DNA of 64,000 bases from Lawsonibacter sp. (GTDB lineage Bacteria; Bacillota; Clostridia; Oscillospirales; Oscillospiraceae): assembly GCA_022801435.1 (NCBI GenBank), contig JAAWSG010000005.1, positions 1 to 64,000 of the forward strand, read 5' to 3'. Numbering within the stretch: the first letter of the stretch is position 1; each line of letters starts with the position of its first letter. The position numbers and the translations under genes were made by a program. The notes beneath the pieces were generated by a model. That model saw nothing but the letters and a program-made list of their open reading frames with translations, was not told the origin of the DNA and did not search any database. Of the stretch, positions 43,213 to 51,017 are shown one piece after another.

Positions 43213-44481
43213 TTATTCCTGGCCCTTGATCTCCTCCCAGTACCTCCGGGCGGCCTGCTCCGTCTTGTTGTCCCCGTACTGGTAGTAGCGGGTCCCCGCC
43301 AGCTCATCGGGCAGGTACTGCTGCCGCACCCAGTGGCGGGGGAAGGCGTGGGGGTACTGATAGCCCTGCTCCCGCTCCTGTCCGGCGGAGTCTGCGTGGA
43401 CGTTTTGCAGCTCCCGGGGGATGCTCCCTGTCCGGCCCGCCCGCACGTCGGACAGGGCGGCGTCGATGGCCATACAGGCGGAGTTGGACTTGGGGGCGGT
43501 GGCCAGCAGAATAACCGCCTCCGCCAGAGGGAGTCTGGCCTCGGGCAGGCCCAGCTGGAGGGCGCTGTCCACGCAGGCCTTGACAATGGGGACCGCCATG
43601 GGGTAGGCCAGGCCGATGTCCTCGCTGGCGGAGCAAAGAATTCTCCGGACGGCGGTAATCAGGTCCCCCGCCTCCAGCAGACGGGCCAGGTAGTGCAGCG
43701 CCGCGTCCGGGTCGGACCCCCGCAGGGACTTCATCAGGGCGGAGGCGATGTCAAAGTGGGCGTCCCCCTCCCGGTCGTAGCGCATGGCGGACTTCTGCGC
43801 GGCGGTTTTGGCGTCCTCCAGGGTGACCAGCAGGGCGCTCTCCTCCCGGCGGGCGGCGGTGAGGAGAAGCTCCACAGCGTTCATGGCCTTGCGCACGTCC
43901 CCTCCGCAGGCGGCGGCGATGTGCTCCCGGACCCCCTCCTGACACCGGACCTCCGCCCCCAGCCGCGCCGACATGAGGGCGATGCCCCGGTCGATGGCGG
44001 GGAGCACCTCCCGGGCGGTGATCTGCTTGAACTCGAAAACGCTGGCCCGGGAGAGCACCGCCCCAAAGACCGCAAAGAAGGGGTTTTCCGTGGTGGAGGC
44101 GATGAGGGTAATACGGCCGTCCTCCATAAACTCCAAGAGGGACTGCTGCTGTTTTTTGTTAAAATACTGGATCTCGTCCAGGTAGAGGAGCACCCCCTCC
44201 GGGGCCAGCAGGGTCCCGATGTCCGCCATGATGTCCTTGATGTCCGAGATGGAGGCGGTGGTGGCGTTGAGCCGGTGGAGGGGCCGGTTGGTCCTCTGGG
44301 CGATGATATTTGCCACGGTGGTCTTCCCCGTTCCGGAGGGGCCGTAGAAGATCAGGTTGGGGACATTGCCCCCCTCCACAATGCGGCGGAGCAGACCGTT
44401 TTTTCCCAAAATGTGCCCCTGCCCCACCACCTCGTCCAGATCCTGGGGACGTATCTCATCCGCCAACGGCCGGTATGCCAT
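43213..44481 (-). CDS. rarA: Replication-associated recombination protein RarA
   Basis: This 422-residue AAA+ clamp-loader-like ATPase (MgsA/RarA) acts at stalled replication forks. It has Walker A YGPSGTGKTT, Walker B LYLDEIQYFNKKQQ, the sensor STTENPFFAV and a C-terminal tetramerisation region (EDIGLAYP, SNSACMAID). The architecture is complete. Preceding genes on the strand are the YgjP protease and DUF2804 gene; the gap to the protease is 147 bases. Confidence 0.95.
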   Translation of the reverse strand: MAYRPLADEIRPQDLDEVVGQGHILGKNGLLRRIVEGGNVPNLIFYGPSGTGKTTVANIIAQRTNRPLHRLNATTASISDIKDIMADIGTLLAPEGVLLYLDEIQYFNKKQQQSLLEFMEDGRITLIASTTENPFFAVFGAVLSRASVFEFKQITAREVLPAIDRGIALMSARLGAEVRCQEGVREHIAAACGGDVRKAMNAVELLLTAARREESALLVTLEDAKTAAQKSAMRYDREGDAHFDIASALMKSLRGSDPDAALHYLARLLEAGDLITAVRRILCSASEDIGLAYPMAVPIVKACVDSALQLGLPEARLPLAEAVILLATAPKSNSACMAIDAALSDVRAGRTGSIPRELQNVHADSAGQEREQGYQYPHAFPRHWVRQQYLPDELAGTRYYQYGDNKTEQAARRYWEEIKGQE

Positions 44482-44628
44482 ACGCTGTCACCTCTTTCTC
44501 TCCGCCGCCTCGCCCAGACCGGCGGCGGCGCACATCTTCTCCTTGCACAAGCGGTTGACCAGGGCGATGGCACGCCCAACCCCCAGCATGGCGGCAGCGG
44601 CAAAGATGTTTCATGGAAGCTTCTCTCC

Positions 44629-45216
44629 TTATGTCTCTTGATCCAGCGCTTTGCCGCAGTCCTGCAGCGCCTGCCTCCTCGTCCGCCAGTCGGGCATGAG
44701 GGCGTCCATTTTGGCGTAAAACCCCGACCCATGGTCGTGGTGGAGGAAGTGGAGCAGCTCGTGGAGGGCCACATAGTCCCGCAGCTCCTCGGGACACCGG
44801 GCCAGAGCGGTATTTAGGGTGATGTAGCCCCGGTTCCAGTGGCAGTTCCCCCACTGGCTTTTCAGCAGGCGCAGCTTCAGCACCGGGAAGGCCACCCCCA
44901 AGGGCTCCACCAGGGGATAGACCCGGAGCAGCGCCTCCCGCAGCAGCCGGCCGCACTCCTCGGGGGACACGGAGGGGAGGGATATCTCACGCCGGGACTC
45001 CTGGCGGTGGAGGATGTCCCAGACCCAGCCGCTCTTCTCCCGGACAAAATCGTCCGCCCGCTCCACAGAGCAGCGCCGGGGGATGGAGACCATGATCTTT
45101 TCCCCGAAGCACACCCGCAGATTCAAATTTTTCACCGGCTTGCGGACCAAGACGTAGGTCAGCGGTCCCTGGGGGGTGTCCACTGTGCGCGTCTGCTCGC
45201 TGTCCTCTCTCACCAT
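44629..45216 (-). CDS. YgjP/SprT-like zinc metallopeptidase
   Basis: This 195-residue protein is of the YgjP family (DUF45) with LKSQWGNCHWNRGYITLN and the zinc motif HELLHFLHHDHGSGF: H152, E153, H156 and the third ligand H162. The function is unproven; related proteins are predicted metal-dependent peptidases. The start ATG 45216 overlaps the stop of the DUF2804 gene by 7 bases. Confidence 0.88.
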   Translation of the reverse strand: MVREDSEQTRTVDTPQGPLTYVLVRKPVKNLNLRVCFGEKIMVSIPRRCSVERADDFVREKSGWVWDILHRQESRREISLPSVSPEECGRLLREALLRVYPLVEPLGVAFPVLKLRLLKSQWGNCHWNRGYITLNTALARCPEELRDYVALHELLHFLHHDHGSGFYAKMDALMPDWRTRRQALQDCGKALDQET

Positions 45217-46241
45217 CGGTTTTCCACTTCCTCTGCAAAGCCCAGCAGGTCCTTGAGGAAGAGCTCCTCCCCGCTGTCCAGCACCACCAAGCCGGTGAAG
45301 TGCCCGAAAATCTGGTGCTGATTCGACCGGAGGGGCCCCAGGCCGGTACAGGAGTTACGCTCCAGGAGGGGCTTGAACTCCAGCTCCAGCCGGCCGTCCC
45401 CGCTGGTGATCTCCCAAAGGTCCAGATACCGGCGCTTTCTCTTCCGGCCCGGGATACGGAAGCGCACCTTGTCCAGCTTATGGGCCTTTCCGTCATAGAA
45501 AAGCATATTTTCGGTGGCGGCGGCGGTATTTCCAAAGCCGTAGCCCAGGTTCAGCCCGAAGGGGACCCCGTCCACCAGACCGGAGGCGGAGGCCCAGTAA
45601 CAGGTACTGCGGTAGGTCCACACCCCCCGGCTCCAGTCCAGCACCCCGAAGGAGTCGGCGGGGTCAAACATATACTCCCGCTCCCCCAAGGTCACCTTGC
45701 CCTTGGCCCGCAGGCAGTTGATTTTCTGATTGAAGTAAAAGTGCCCCGGCTTGTCGAAGGGGGTGCAGATGACCATGGACTCCTCCGGCTCGCCGGTGAG
45801 CTCCAGATAGGCGTCCAGGCCGTCCTTCCCCTCAAAATTTTCCATGTGGGCGTAGAGCAGCCGCCGGTCCTCCTCCCGCCGGAAGAGGAGGGAGTACCCC
45901 TTGCCCCGGGTGGCGCTGTCCCCCTTTTGGGAACTGCATGGCATCCCGGTGCTCCCCATGGGCAGGAGGCGGACAGGGCTCCGGGTGGTCTGCCTCTTCT
46001 CCCAAAAATCTATCAGAGAAATGGAGTCCAGCCCCATATAGCTGTTGTCCGCAATGGTCAGGCCCAGGGCGCACTGGCCGTTCATCACCAGGTAGTAGTC
46101 CCACTCCTTGATCCGCAGCGGCCCGCCCTTTGCCTTGTGCCGCTCGTAGATGGGCAGCGGCTTTCTGGCGTATCCCGGTTCCCGCAGGTTGCCGTGCTCG
46201 TCCAGCAGCGGCCCCGTCTGGGTGATCTCGTGCTGCTCTAT
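45210..46241 (-). CDS. DUF2804 family protein with a non-standard (ATA) start
   Basis: This 343-residue protein matches DUF2804 across its length (ITQTGPLLDEHGNL near the N-terminus, IKEWDYYLVMNGQCALG, then SASGLVDGVPFGLNLGYGFG and a C-terminal HQIFGHFTGLVVLDSG). The family is functionally unknown, with a fold related to lipocalin-like or carotenoid-synthesis proteins. There is no ATG, GTG or TTG in frame between the upstream TGA and the codon at 46086, which is too late. The codon at the expected start is ATA (46241-46239), 8 bases after AGGGGG. So the start has either mutated or is an AUA start. ATG 46260 is out of frame. Confidence 0.75.
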   Translation of the reverse strand: MEQHEITQTGPLLDEHGNLREPGYARKPLPIYERHKAKGGPLRIKEWDYYLVMNGQCALGLTIADNSYMGLDSISLIDFWEKRQTTRSPVRLLPMGSTGMPCSSQKGDSATRGKGYSLLFRREEDRRLLYAHMENFEGKDGLDAYLELTGEPEESMVICTPFDKPGHFYFNQKINCLRAKGKVTLGEREYMFDPADSFGVLDWSRGVWTYRSTCYWASASGLVDGVPFGLNLGYGFGNTAAATENMLFYDGKAHKLDKVRFRIPGRKRKRRYLDLWEITSGDGRLELEFKPLLERNSCTGLGPLRSNQHQIFGHFTGLVVLDSGEELFLKDLLGFAEEVENRW

Positions 46242-46268
46242 GGCTTCCGCCCCCTTTCATTCCCGCCT

Positions 46269-46297
46269 ATTATACTGTATATTTTCCCTTCCTGCAA
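46269..46297 (-). promoter_or_regulatory. Sigma-A promoter of the DUF2804-ygjP-rarA genes
   Basis: On the minus strand, TTGCAG (46297-46292), 17 bases and consensus TATAAT (46274-46269). The predicted leader of about 20 bases fits the AGGGGG and start region at 46241-46257. Confidence 0.75.
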
Positions 46298-46317
46298 TTG
46301 TTTTCTTGCCGTTTTGA

Positions 46318-46348
46318 GAAAGAAAATCGCCAGGATTTTTTCCTGGCG
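46318..46348 (-). terminator. Terminator of the PIN/Phd pair
   Basis: CGCCAGG (46328-46334) and CCTGGCG (46342-46348) pair; on the minus strand TTTTC follows. It lies between the toxin gene and the DUF2804 promoter. Confidence 0.6.
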
Positions 46349-46431
46349 GTGGGTAAAATCCCTTTCATTGTTTGTGCTGCTTGCCGATATGCGGGGAAAC
46401 AACTCCGCCATACCCCATATAGGAACAGCGG

Positions 46432-46845
46432 CTACATGCCTAAAAGCTCCAGCAATTCATTGGGATGTTTCGCAGGGACCAAATTCTCTGTCTCTATGAA
46501 TTTCTTATCGCTGGTAGCAATATAATCGCTCCCTTCCTCTTTGGCACAGACAGCCAATACCGCATCCTCATAGTCGCTCATGGGGACATTCAGAGCCATA
46601 GCACATATCTCCCCATTCACTTCGGCTATATCGAACACCGTAAGGACGTTGGCAACCATCTGCCTGGCGCCTTGGTCTCCTATGAATTTTCTGGCGATAT
46701 AATAAATGTCCGTTATGCTGTTGGCTGTGATTACACCGTCAATTTGATCAGCGGCGGCAGCCAGAACAAGCGCCTGCGCCGATTTATAATCAGCCCGCTC
46801 CAAAACAGCATCCAGGATGACATTTGTGTCAAAGACCACCCTCAT
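46432..46845 (-). CDS. PIN domain ribonuclease toxin, VapC-like
   Basis: This 137-residue PIN-domain protein has the acidic metal-binding set: D6 in VVFDTNVILD, the glutamate following ANSITDIYYIA, and aspartates in MSDYEDAVL and DYIATSDKKF. VapC-type proteins cleave tRNA or rRNA. It overlaps the antitoxin gene upstream (4 bases), as in a typical toxin-antitoxin operon. It is AT-richer than the housekeeping genes around it. Confidence 0.88.
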   Translation of the reverse strand: MRVVFDTNVILDAVLERADYKSAQALVLAAAADQIDGVITANSITDIYYIARKFIGDQGARQMVANVLTVFDIAEVNGEICAMALNVPMSDYEDAVLAVCAKEEGSDYIATSDKKFIETENLVPAKHPNELLELLGM

Positions 46846-47060
46846 TGCAGGCGCTCCTCTCTGATCTTACTGATATCTACATCCGTCCCCTTCGGGAGCA
46901 TCGTGAACATCCTTTTTGCAGCAGCCACCTTGTCCGCTTTGGCCGTAACCAATTTAGCGACTATTTTCCCCTCTCTGGTAATAAAAATGTCCTGTTCATT
47001 TGCCATCGTAACAAATTTCCCAGCGTCCGTTTCAAGCTCTGTCAATGAAATCCGCATCAT
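46842..47060 (-). CDS. Phd/YefM-type antitoxin
   Basis: This 72-residue protein has a Phd/YefM-type DNA-binding start (RISLTELETDAGKFVTMA, then DIFITREGKIVAKLV) and a C-terminal neutralising tail. It probably binds the PIN toxin and represses its own promoter. AGGAGG lies 8 bases upstream of ATG 47060; a second ATG follows it directly. Promoter elements are present upstream. Confidence 0.85.
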   Translation of the reverse strand: MMRISLTELETDAGKFVTMANEQDIFITREGKIVAKLVTAKADKVAAAKRMFTMLPKGTDVDISKIREERLQ

Positions 47061-47111
47061 ATCCGTTACCTCCTTCCGCTTCGTACCGCATTTACACTGT
47101 CCTTTTTGTTT

Positions 47112-47140
47112 AGTATAGCAAAACAGAACTATGTTGTCAA
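47112..47140 (-). promoter_or_regulatory. Sigma-A promoter of the toxin-antitoxin pair
   Basis: On the minus strand, consensus TTGACA (47140-47135), 17 bases and TATACT (47117-47112), about 50 bases upstream of the antitoxin. Confidence 0.8.
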
Positions 47141-47195
47141 TTCTGCGTTCATCCCCTGTCGGGAAATCAATTTCACCCGCTTCAAAACTTCTTCC

Positions 47196-47522
47196 TCAGC
47201 AGACCGACAGAAACGCGTCAATGATTTTCTTCAATGCGTTTTGCTGTTCCGTGTTCAGTTCCTTCAGCCGGGCGTCCTCCCAGATGCTGGCTGAGCTATG
47301 CCGCCCCGTGAGCATAAATTCAATATCCATGTTCAGCGCCCTGCTGATTGCAATGATATTTTCCGCCCTCAGCGCCTTTTGCCCCTGTTCCGCAGTACTG
47401 ACTGTTTTTTGGGATATTCCCGCCAGTTCCGCCAATGCCTCCTGACTCCATCCCAATTGCAGGCGCTTTTCCACAATACGTTTTCCAATCCCGAGCAGCA
47501 GCTCTTGTTTCTTCTTTTGCAC
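47196..47522 (-). CDS. XRE-family transcriptional regulator
   Basis: This 108-residue protein has a Cro/CI helix-turn-helix (about 12-66: IGKRIVEKRLQLGWSQEALA, then ISQKTVSTAEQGQK) and a short C-terminal helical tail (75-108). It is divergent from the small gene at 47628. The shared region contains dyads such as CTACTGTAG (47553-47561) that may be its operator. A weak promoter (TTAATT / TAAAAT, -10 at 47548-47543) faces this gene. Confidence 0.85.
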   Translation of the reverse strand: MQKKKQELLLGIGKRIVEKRLQLGWSQEALAELAGISQKTVSTAEQGQKALRAENIIAISRALNMDIEFMLTGRHSSASIWEDARLKELNTEQQNALKKIIDAFLSVC

Positions 47523-47581
47523 GCAATCCCCCCTATGGGAGAATTTTACCCCCTACTGTAGTAAAAATTAACCCGACACAG

Positions 47582-47610
47582 TAGACAAAACAGTTATATA
47601 GTAGTAAAAT
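47582..47610 (+). promoter_or_regulatory. Promoter of the 76-residue gene with operator-like repeats
   Basis: TAGACA (47582-47587), 17 bases and TAAAAT (47605-47610). The palindrome CTACTGTAG (47553-47561) and related ACAGTAG and TAGTAGTA words crowd this region and probably bind the divergent XRE protein. Confidence 0.6.
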
Positions 47611-47627
47611 AAGAAAAAGGGGGAAAA

Positions 47628-47858
47628 ATGATGAAAACAGAAAAACAAAAACTTCAAGCGCTCGGACAGCAGCTTTCTACACTGGGTGTCGAATTTCGCC
47701 TGGCGCAGATTGGGCTGGATCGGGCAGTCGAGCAATTCGGGTTGTCCTCTCAGGAGGCGGTAGAGGCTTCGCAGATGTGCAGTATCTTAGCGCTGCGCTT
47801 TACCGAGGCGGAGGAAGAATTCTGCTCCCTGCTGGAAAAAATGCAGATCCTTTCATAA
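47628..47858 (+). CDS. Small helical protein of unknown function, 76 residues
   Basis: This acidic, Leu/Gln/Glu-rich, wholly helical protein (KLQALGQQLSTLGVEFRLAQ, then EAVEASQMCSILALRFTEAE) has no membrane segment or known motif. It is divergent from the XRE regulator and probably its main target. AAAGGGGGAAAA precedes the tandem ATG pair at 47628-47633. It may be a small regulatory or antitoxin-like protein, but no homology is claimed. Confidence 0.6.
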   Translation: MMKTEKQKLQALGQQLSTLGVEFRLAQIGLDRAVEQFGLSSQEAVEASQMCSILALRFTEAEEEFCSLLEKMQILS

Positions 47859-47863
47859 AAATT

Positions 47864-47893
47864 TGTAGGGACACGACTTGTCGTGCCCCTACA
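47864..47893. repeat. Short inverted-repeat element
   Basis: TGTAGGGACACGA and TCGTGCCCCTACA form a hairpin with one mismatch and a CTTG loop. It resembles dispersed GTAGGGGC-type palindromes of gut Firmicutes. It also lies between two convergent genes and could act as a weak terminator, though no long T run follows. Confidence 0.5.
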
Positions 47894-48533
47894 GCAAAGC
47901 TATCGCTATTCCAATAATTCCAGCAATCGTGCCTATGATACCAATTACAAACGACAGCACTGCTAAATGGTCTTTCTTTGTTGCTCTATGTTTGAGAAAT
48001 GTCGCTGATTCCTCCACTTCCTGTAGTCTTTTGTCCAAGTTTCCAAAACAATTATAGGCATCTTCATATAAATCGAAGAGCTCCTGCTCAGAAATATTTG
48101 ACGTTTCCGCCCTCTTTGCGCCTCTCAATTTGTCACTTGCAGTTTTACGGAGACTATGTATTTCATGTAAAAAGGTTCCGTTATCCAGGTAAGACAAATC
48201 CACACCTTTGTACCGCTCAAAAAAATCTGTATAGTGATCGGTAAAAATGATACAGCTGTACTTATAGCAATCAAGGACTGCCCGTTTGGTATGCGATTTT
48301 ATTTTTTGGATGTTTCTTTGTACATCCTCTTCATTCTCTGCCAAAGCTGCCCGGGAAAGATGCCCATACATTGCCCGAATCTCATTTTGCAGTTCAACAG
48401 GAAACTCATTTCTGAGTATTTCAAATTGAACAATGAACGGATTTATGACATTAAGGTATGTCGCAAATATTTCATTCAATTCCTCATAATGCTGTCCCAA
48501 AAAAGAACTGTCTACATTATGCAGCATGTCCAT
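47889..48533 (-). CDS. Helical protein with C-terminal membrane anchor, second gene of an unassigned cassette
   Basis: This 214-residue, mostly helical, charged protein ends with one strongly hydrophobic segment (about 190-213, AVLSFVIGIIGTIAGIIGIAIALL) that should place it in the membrane by its tail. Candidate coiled-coil regions lie at about 75-150. No enzymatic motif is visible. Its ATG directly follows the stop of the upstream 79-residue gene, so the two are translated together. AT-rich base use and the neighbouring toxin-antitoxin genes suggest an acquired defence-type or addiction unit; the function is unknown. Confidence 0.65.
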   Translation of the reverse strand: MDMLHNVDSSFLGQHYEELNEIFATYLNVINPFIVQFEILRNEFPVELQNEIRAMYGHLSRAALAENEEDVQRNIQKIKSHTKRAVLDCYKYSCIIFTDHYTDFFERYKGVDLSYLDNGTFLHEIHSLRKTASDKLRGAKRAETSNISEQELFDLYEDAYNCFGNLDKRLQEVEESATFLKHRATKKDHLAVLSFVIGIIGTIAGIIGIAIALL

Positions 48534-48773
48534 TCATTTCAGCTCCAAAATCTTTTTATCTACATCTGCCATCGTACAGAACCTTCTGCGAATGATATAA
48601 GGGCTTCCCCGGCCACGCATACGGGAATCGACTATTTTTGAAAACACCAGCGGTTTCTTTGTTTTGCTTTCCACAAACCTGATTTCTTCCTGGGCGTCCA
48701 TATGGGATAGCTCATCAATTGATTTCCCAATAATGCGCTCCAACGTACTTTGGGTTTCCTTTTTTAAACGCAC
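48534..48773 (-). CDS. Small basic protein, first gene of an unassigned cassette
   Basis: This 79-residue, basic protein (RLKKETQSTLERIIGKSIDEL start, then FSKIVDSRMRGRGSPYIIRR) has no known motif that I can assign. GTG 48773 was selected because GGAGG lies 7 bases upstream; ATG 48800 lacks a properly spaced site. Its stop is directly followed by the ATG of the membrane-anchored protein. Possibly it is the antitoxin or sensor part of the pair. Confidence 0.55.
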   Translation of the reverse strand: MRLKKETQSTLERIIGKSIDELSHMDAQEEIRFVESKTKKPLVFSKIVDSRMRGRGSPYIIRRRFCTMADVDKKILELK

Positions 48774-49038
48774 TCTGACTACCTCCAAACACACCGCCAT
48801 ACTCCAATATCCTGTAAGAAATATTGTCGCCCTCGAAACTGCGATTTTACTTATTATATGTGCCAGCCGCAGAAATTGCAATAACTTTTCAAAATTTTTC
48901 GCGCAGCCTTTCCCGTCATGTTCTCTCCTGCCGCCGCATAAAGTTCTGACATGGGGCTCCTCATCCCAAATTACGTTTGGTCTCCGCTCTCTGCTTTGGG
49001 GGCGGAGGCCGAACCCAAAATCTCCGGAGGTGGCAACA

Positions 49039-50217
49039 GTGGGACGCATTTGGGCAAAAGCCCGGTATCGGGACCTGATTTTAGGCATCGCTCTGCTGGG
49101 CGGGGCGGCGGCTCTGGTGCTGTGGCCCGAGCTGACCATGGAGGCCATGCGGGACGGCATCCGGCTGTGCGGCAATGTGATTCTCCCCTCACTGTTTCCC
49201 TTCTTCGTGCTGTCCTCTCTGGTGGTGGAGCTGGGCATGTCCCGCTACCTGGGCAAGCTGCTGGAACCAATTATGGTCCCTCTCTTCCGGGTCAGCGGGT
49301 CCTGCGCCGCGGCACTGGCGCTGGGATTTATAGGCGGCTACCCGGTGGGGGCCCGCACCGCCATCCAGCTGTACGAGAACGGCCAGTGCTCCCGGACCGA
49401 GGCGGAGCGGCTTTTGGCTTTTTGCAACAACAGCGGTCCCGCCTTCATCTTGGGGGTGGTGGGGGCGGGAGTCTTCGGCAGCGGACGGCTGGGACTGCTC
49501 CTCTGCCTCACCCACCTGCTGGCCTCTCTGGCGGTGGGCGTCCTGTTCCGCTTCTACCGGCCCGGAGACCGCCCCCGCGCCAAGGGACGCGCCCCCCACT
49601 TTCAAACCGCCAGCTTTCCCGCCGCCTTCACCCGGTCGGTCACGGGGGCGCTCCAATCCACCCTCCACATCTGCGCCTTCATTCTGTTTTTCACCGTTCT
49701 CCTCCGGGTGCTGGCCCGGGCGGGGATTTTGGACCTCCTCTCCCGCCTGCTGTGCGCCCTCCTCTCCCCCCTGGGGCTGACCCGGAGCTGGGCGGAGCGG
49801 CTGCTCACCGGCCTGCTGGAGGTGTCCTCCGGGGTGACCTCCCTCACTGGCGGCTCCCTGTCCGGACGGCTGTCCATGGCCGCCTTCATGCTGGGCTGGG
49901 CGGGGGTCTCGGTCCACTGTCAGGTGCTGGCCTTCCTGGGAGACAGCGGCCTGTCCATGAGGACCTACGTGGCCGGAAAGCTCCTCCACGGGGGACTGTC
50001 CGCCCTCCTCACCGCCGCCCTGGTCCGGCTCCTGCCCCTGGAGCTCCCCGTCTCCCTCTACCTGGCCCAGCAGACCGAGACCATCGCCCAGCTGGACTTC
50101 CAGCGCGCCCTGACCATCTCCGCCGCCGCGGCCTGGGGGATGTGGCTGTTCTTCCTGGCTCTGGCCGTCTATATGGTGAAAAAAAGCAGTGGAAAAAACC
50201 GGCGGACTATAGTATAA
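49039..50217 (+). CDS. ylbJ: Sporulation integral membrane protein YlbJ (nucleoside-transporter fold)
   Basis: This 392-residue protein has about nine membrane helices and matches YlbJ/SpoVV, involved in dipicolinic acid movement into the forespore in Bacillus: GNVILPSLFPFFVLSSL at the start, GFIGGYPVGARTAIQLYENG and FCNNSGPAFILGVVG in the middle, and SLTGGSLSGRLSMAAFMLGWAGVSVHCQ later (the gate-like repeats). GTG 49039 has GGAGGTGG 5 bases upstream; the longer in-frame extension upstream has no supporting site. It is separated by 28 bases from a small conserved protein. Confidence 0.9.
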   Translation: MGRIWAKARYRDLILGIALLGGAAALVLWPELTMEAMRDGIRLCGNVILPSLFPFFVLSSLVVELGMSRYLGKLLEPIMVPLFRVSGSCAAALALGFIGGYPVGARTAIQLYENGQCSRTEAERLLAFCNNSGPAFILGVVGAGVFGSGRLGLLLCLTHLLASLAVGVLFRFYRPGDRPRAKGRAPHFQTASFPAAFTRSVTGALQSTLHICAFILFFTVLLRVLARAGILDLLSRLLCALLSPLGLTRSWAERLLTGLLEVSSGVTSLTGGSLSGRLSMAAFMLGWAGVSVHCQVLAFLGDSGLSMRTYVAGKLLHGGLSALLTAALVRLLPLELPVSLYLAQQTETIAQLDFQRALTISAAAAWGMWLFFLALAVYMVKKSSGKNRRTIV

Positions 50218-50245
50218 TGGTCCTCAAAGGAGGGCGAGCTCCGCC

Positions 50246-50458
50246 ATGAAGCTGTTTCAATCATCCATCGAACCCCGCTGCGCCTACTGTGCCCTGGGCC
50301 GGGCGCTGGACCTTGATCAGGTGGTCTGCCCCAAGAAGGGGGTCATGTCCGCCGGCTCCAGCTGCCGGGCGTTCCGCTACGACCCGCTGAAGCGCGTGCC
50401 TCCCCGTCCCGCCAGGCTGAACTCCTTCGGGCTGGCGGAGGAGGATTTTAAGCTGTAA
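50246..50458 (+). CDS. Small cysteine-containing protein, 70 residues
   Basis: This 70-residue protein has CAYCALG near the N-terminus, a CPKKG segment and a third cysteine in SSCRAFRYDPLKR, so it may bind zinc. The sequence (RYDPLKR..P near the C-terminus) recalls a small conserved Clostridia protein often found near ylbJ, though I cannot name the family. It is cotranscribed with ylbJ and ends before a strong terminator. Confidence 0.7.
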   Translation: MKLFQSSIEPRCAYCALGRALDLDQVVCPKKGVMSAGSSCRAFRYDPLKRVPPRPARLNSFGLAEEDFKL

Positions 50459-50510
50459 CGCGGTTCCCCTTCCGCCAGTCCATGAAAGGACCCTTCCCCC
50501 TGAACAGCCC

Positions 50511-50554
50511 GCGGGCCTGTAAAGGTACTCCCTTTACAGGCCCGCCTCTGTTTT
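50511..50554 (+). terminator. Intrinsic terminator of the ylbJ operon
   Basis: GCGGGCCTGTAAAGG (50511-50525) and CCTTTACAGGCCCGC (50531-50545) form a perfect 15-bp stem followed after four bases by a T run. Confidence 0.9.
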
Positions 50555-50727
50555 TAGAAATTTTCTCCACGTTCCGCCACCCAGCGACCGATTTCCGCCC
50601 AAATTGATTTCTCCGAGGACGAACTGTCCCGAACCACGGGGATTCCTGCGATATCTTTCTCTTTCCTCCTCCAGTGAAACACTATATAATGTGCTTATTC
50701 TCTCGAAAAGATAGGAGGAAGCACAAT

Positions 50728-50997
50728 ATGAAGGAATTGGAAATTGCATCCCGCCGGTGCCGGGATCAGCTGGGCGCTCCCCGGGTCTTCCACTATTTTC
50801 TCACCATCGACCTGGAGGATACTCCCCGTTTTGCCTGCGAGAGCTACGGCGTCCGGGTCTCGGAGGAGAATGGAGCCACCGCCTGCATCCCCGGCATCAC
50901 CAGCAGCGCCGCCCGCATTGACGAGCTGATGACCCTGCTGGTGGACAACCGGGTGGGACCGGTCGGAGTTGCCGATGTGGTGGCGGACTGGCTGTAA
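50728..50997 (+). CDS. DUF6514-like small protein, 89 residues
   Basis: This 89-residue soluble protein (VFHYFLTIDLEDTPRFACESYGVRV, with the rest GATACIPGITSSAARIDELM and ending DVVADWL) resembles the DUF6514 family of Clostridia, of unknown function. AGGAGG lies 9 bases upstream of ATG 50728. A TATAAT at 50685-50690 is probably the -10 of its own promoter; the -35 is not clear. Longer in-frame forms start in this promoter region. Confidence 0.7.
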   Translation: MKELEIASRRCRDQLGAPRVFHYFLTIDLEDTPRFACESYGVRVSEENGATACIPGITSSAARIDELMTLLVDNRVGPVGVADVVADWL

Positions 50998-51017
50998 CGG
51001 GGACGGCCTTCCCCTCC

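Noticed and set aside
44482..44628. Small frames between rarA and the YgjP gene, including a hydrophobic one
   Set aside because: One frame reads a plausible hydrophobic peptide, but it has no start with a ribosome site; the frame with a site has shadow-like composition. A broken small gene cannot be excluded.
45832..46260. 142-residue frame starting ATG 46260
   Set aside because: It is one frame away from the DUF2804 reading and has shadow-like composition; homology lies in the other frame.
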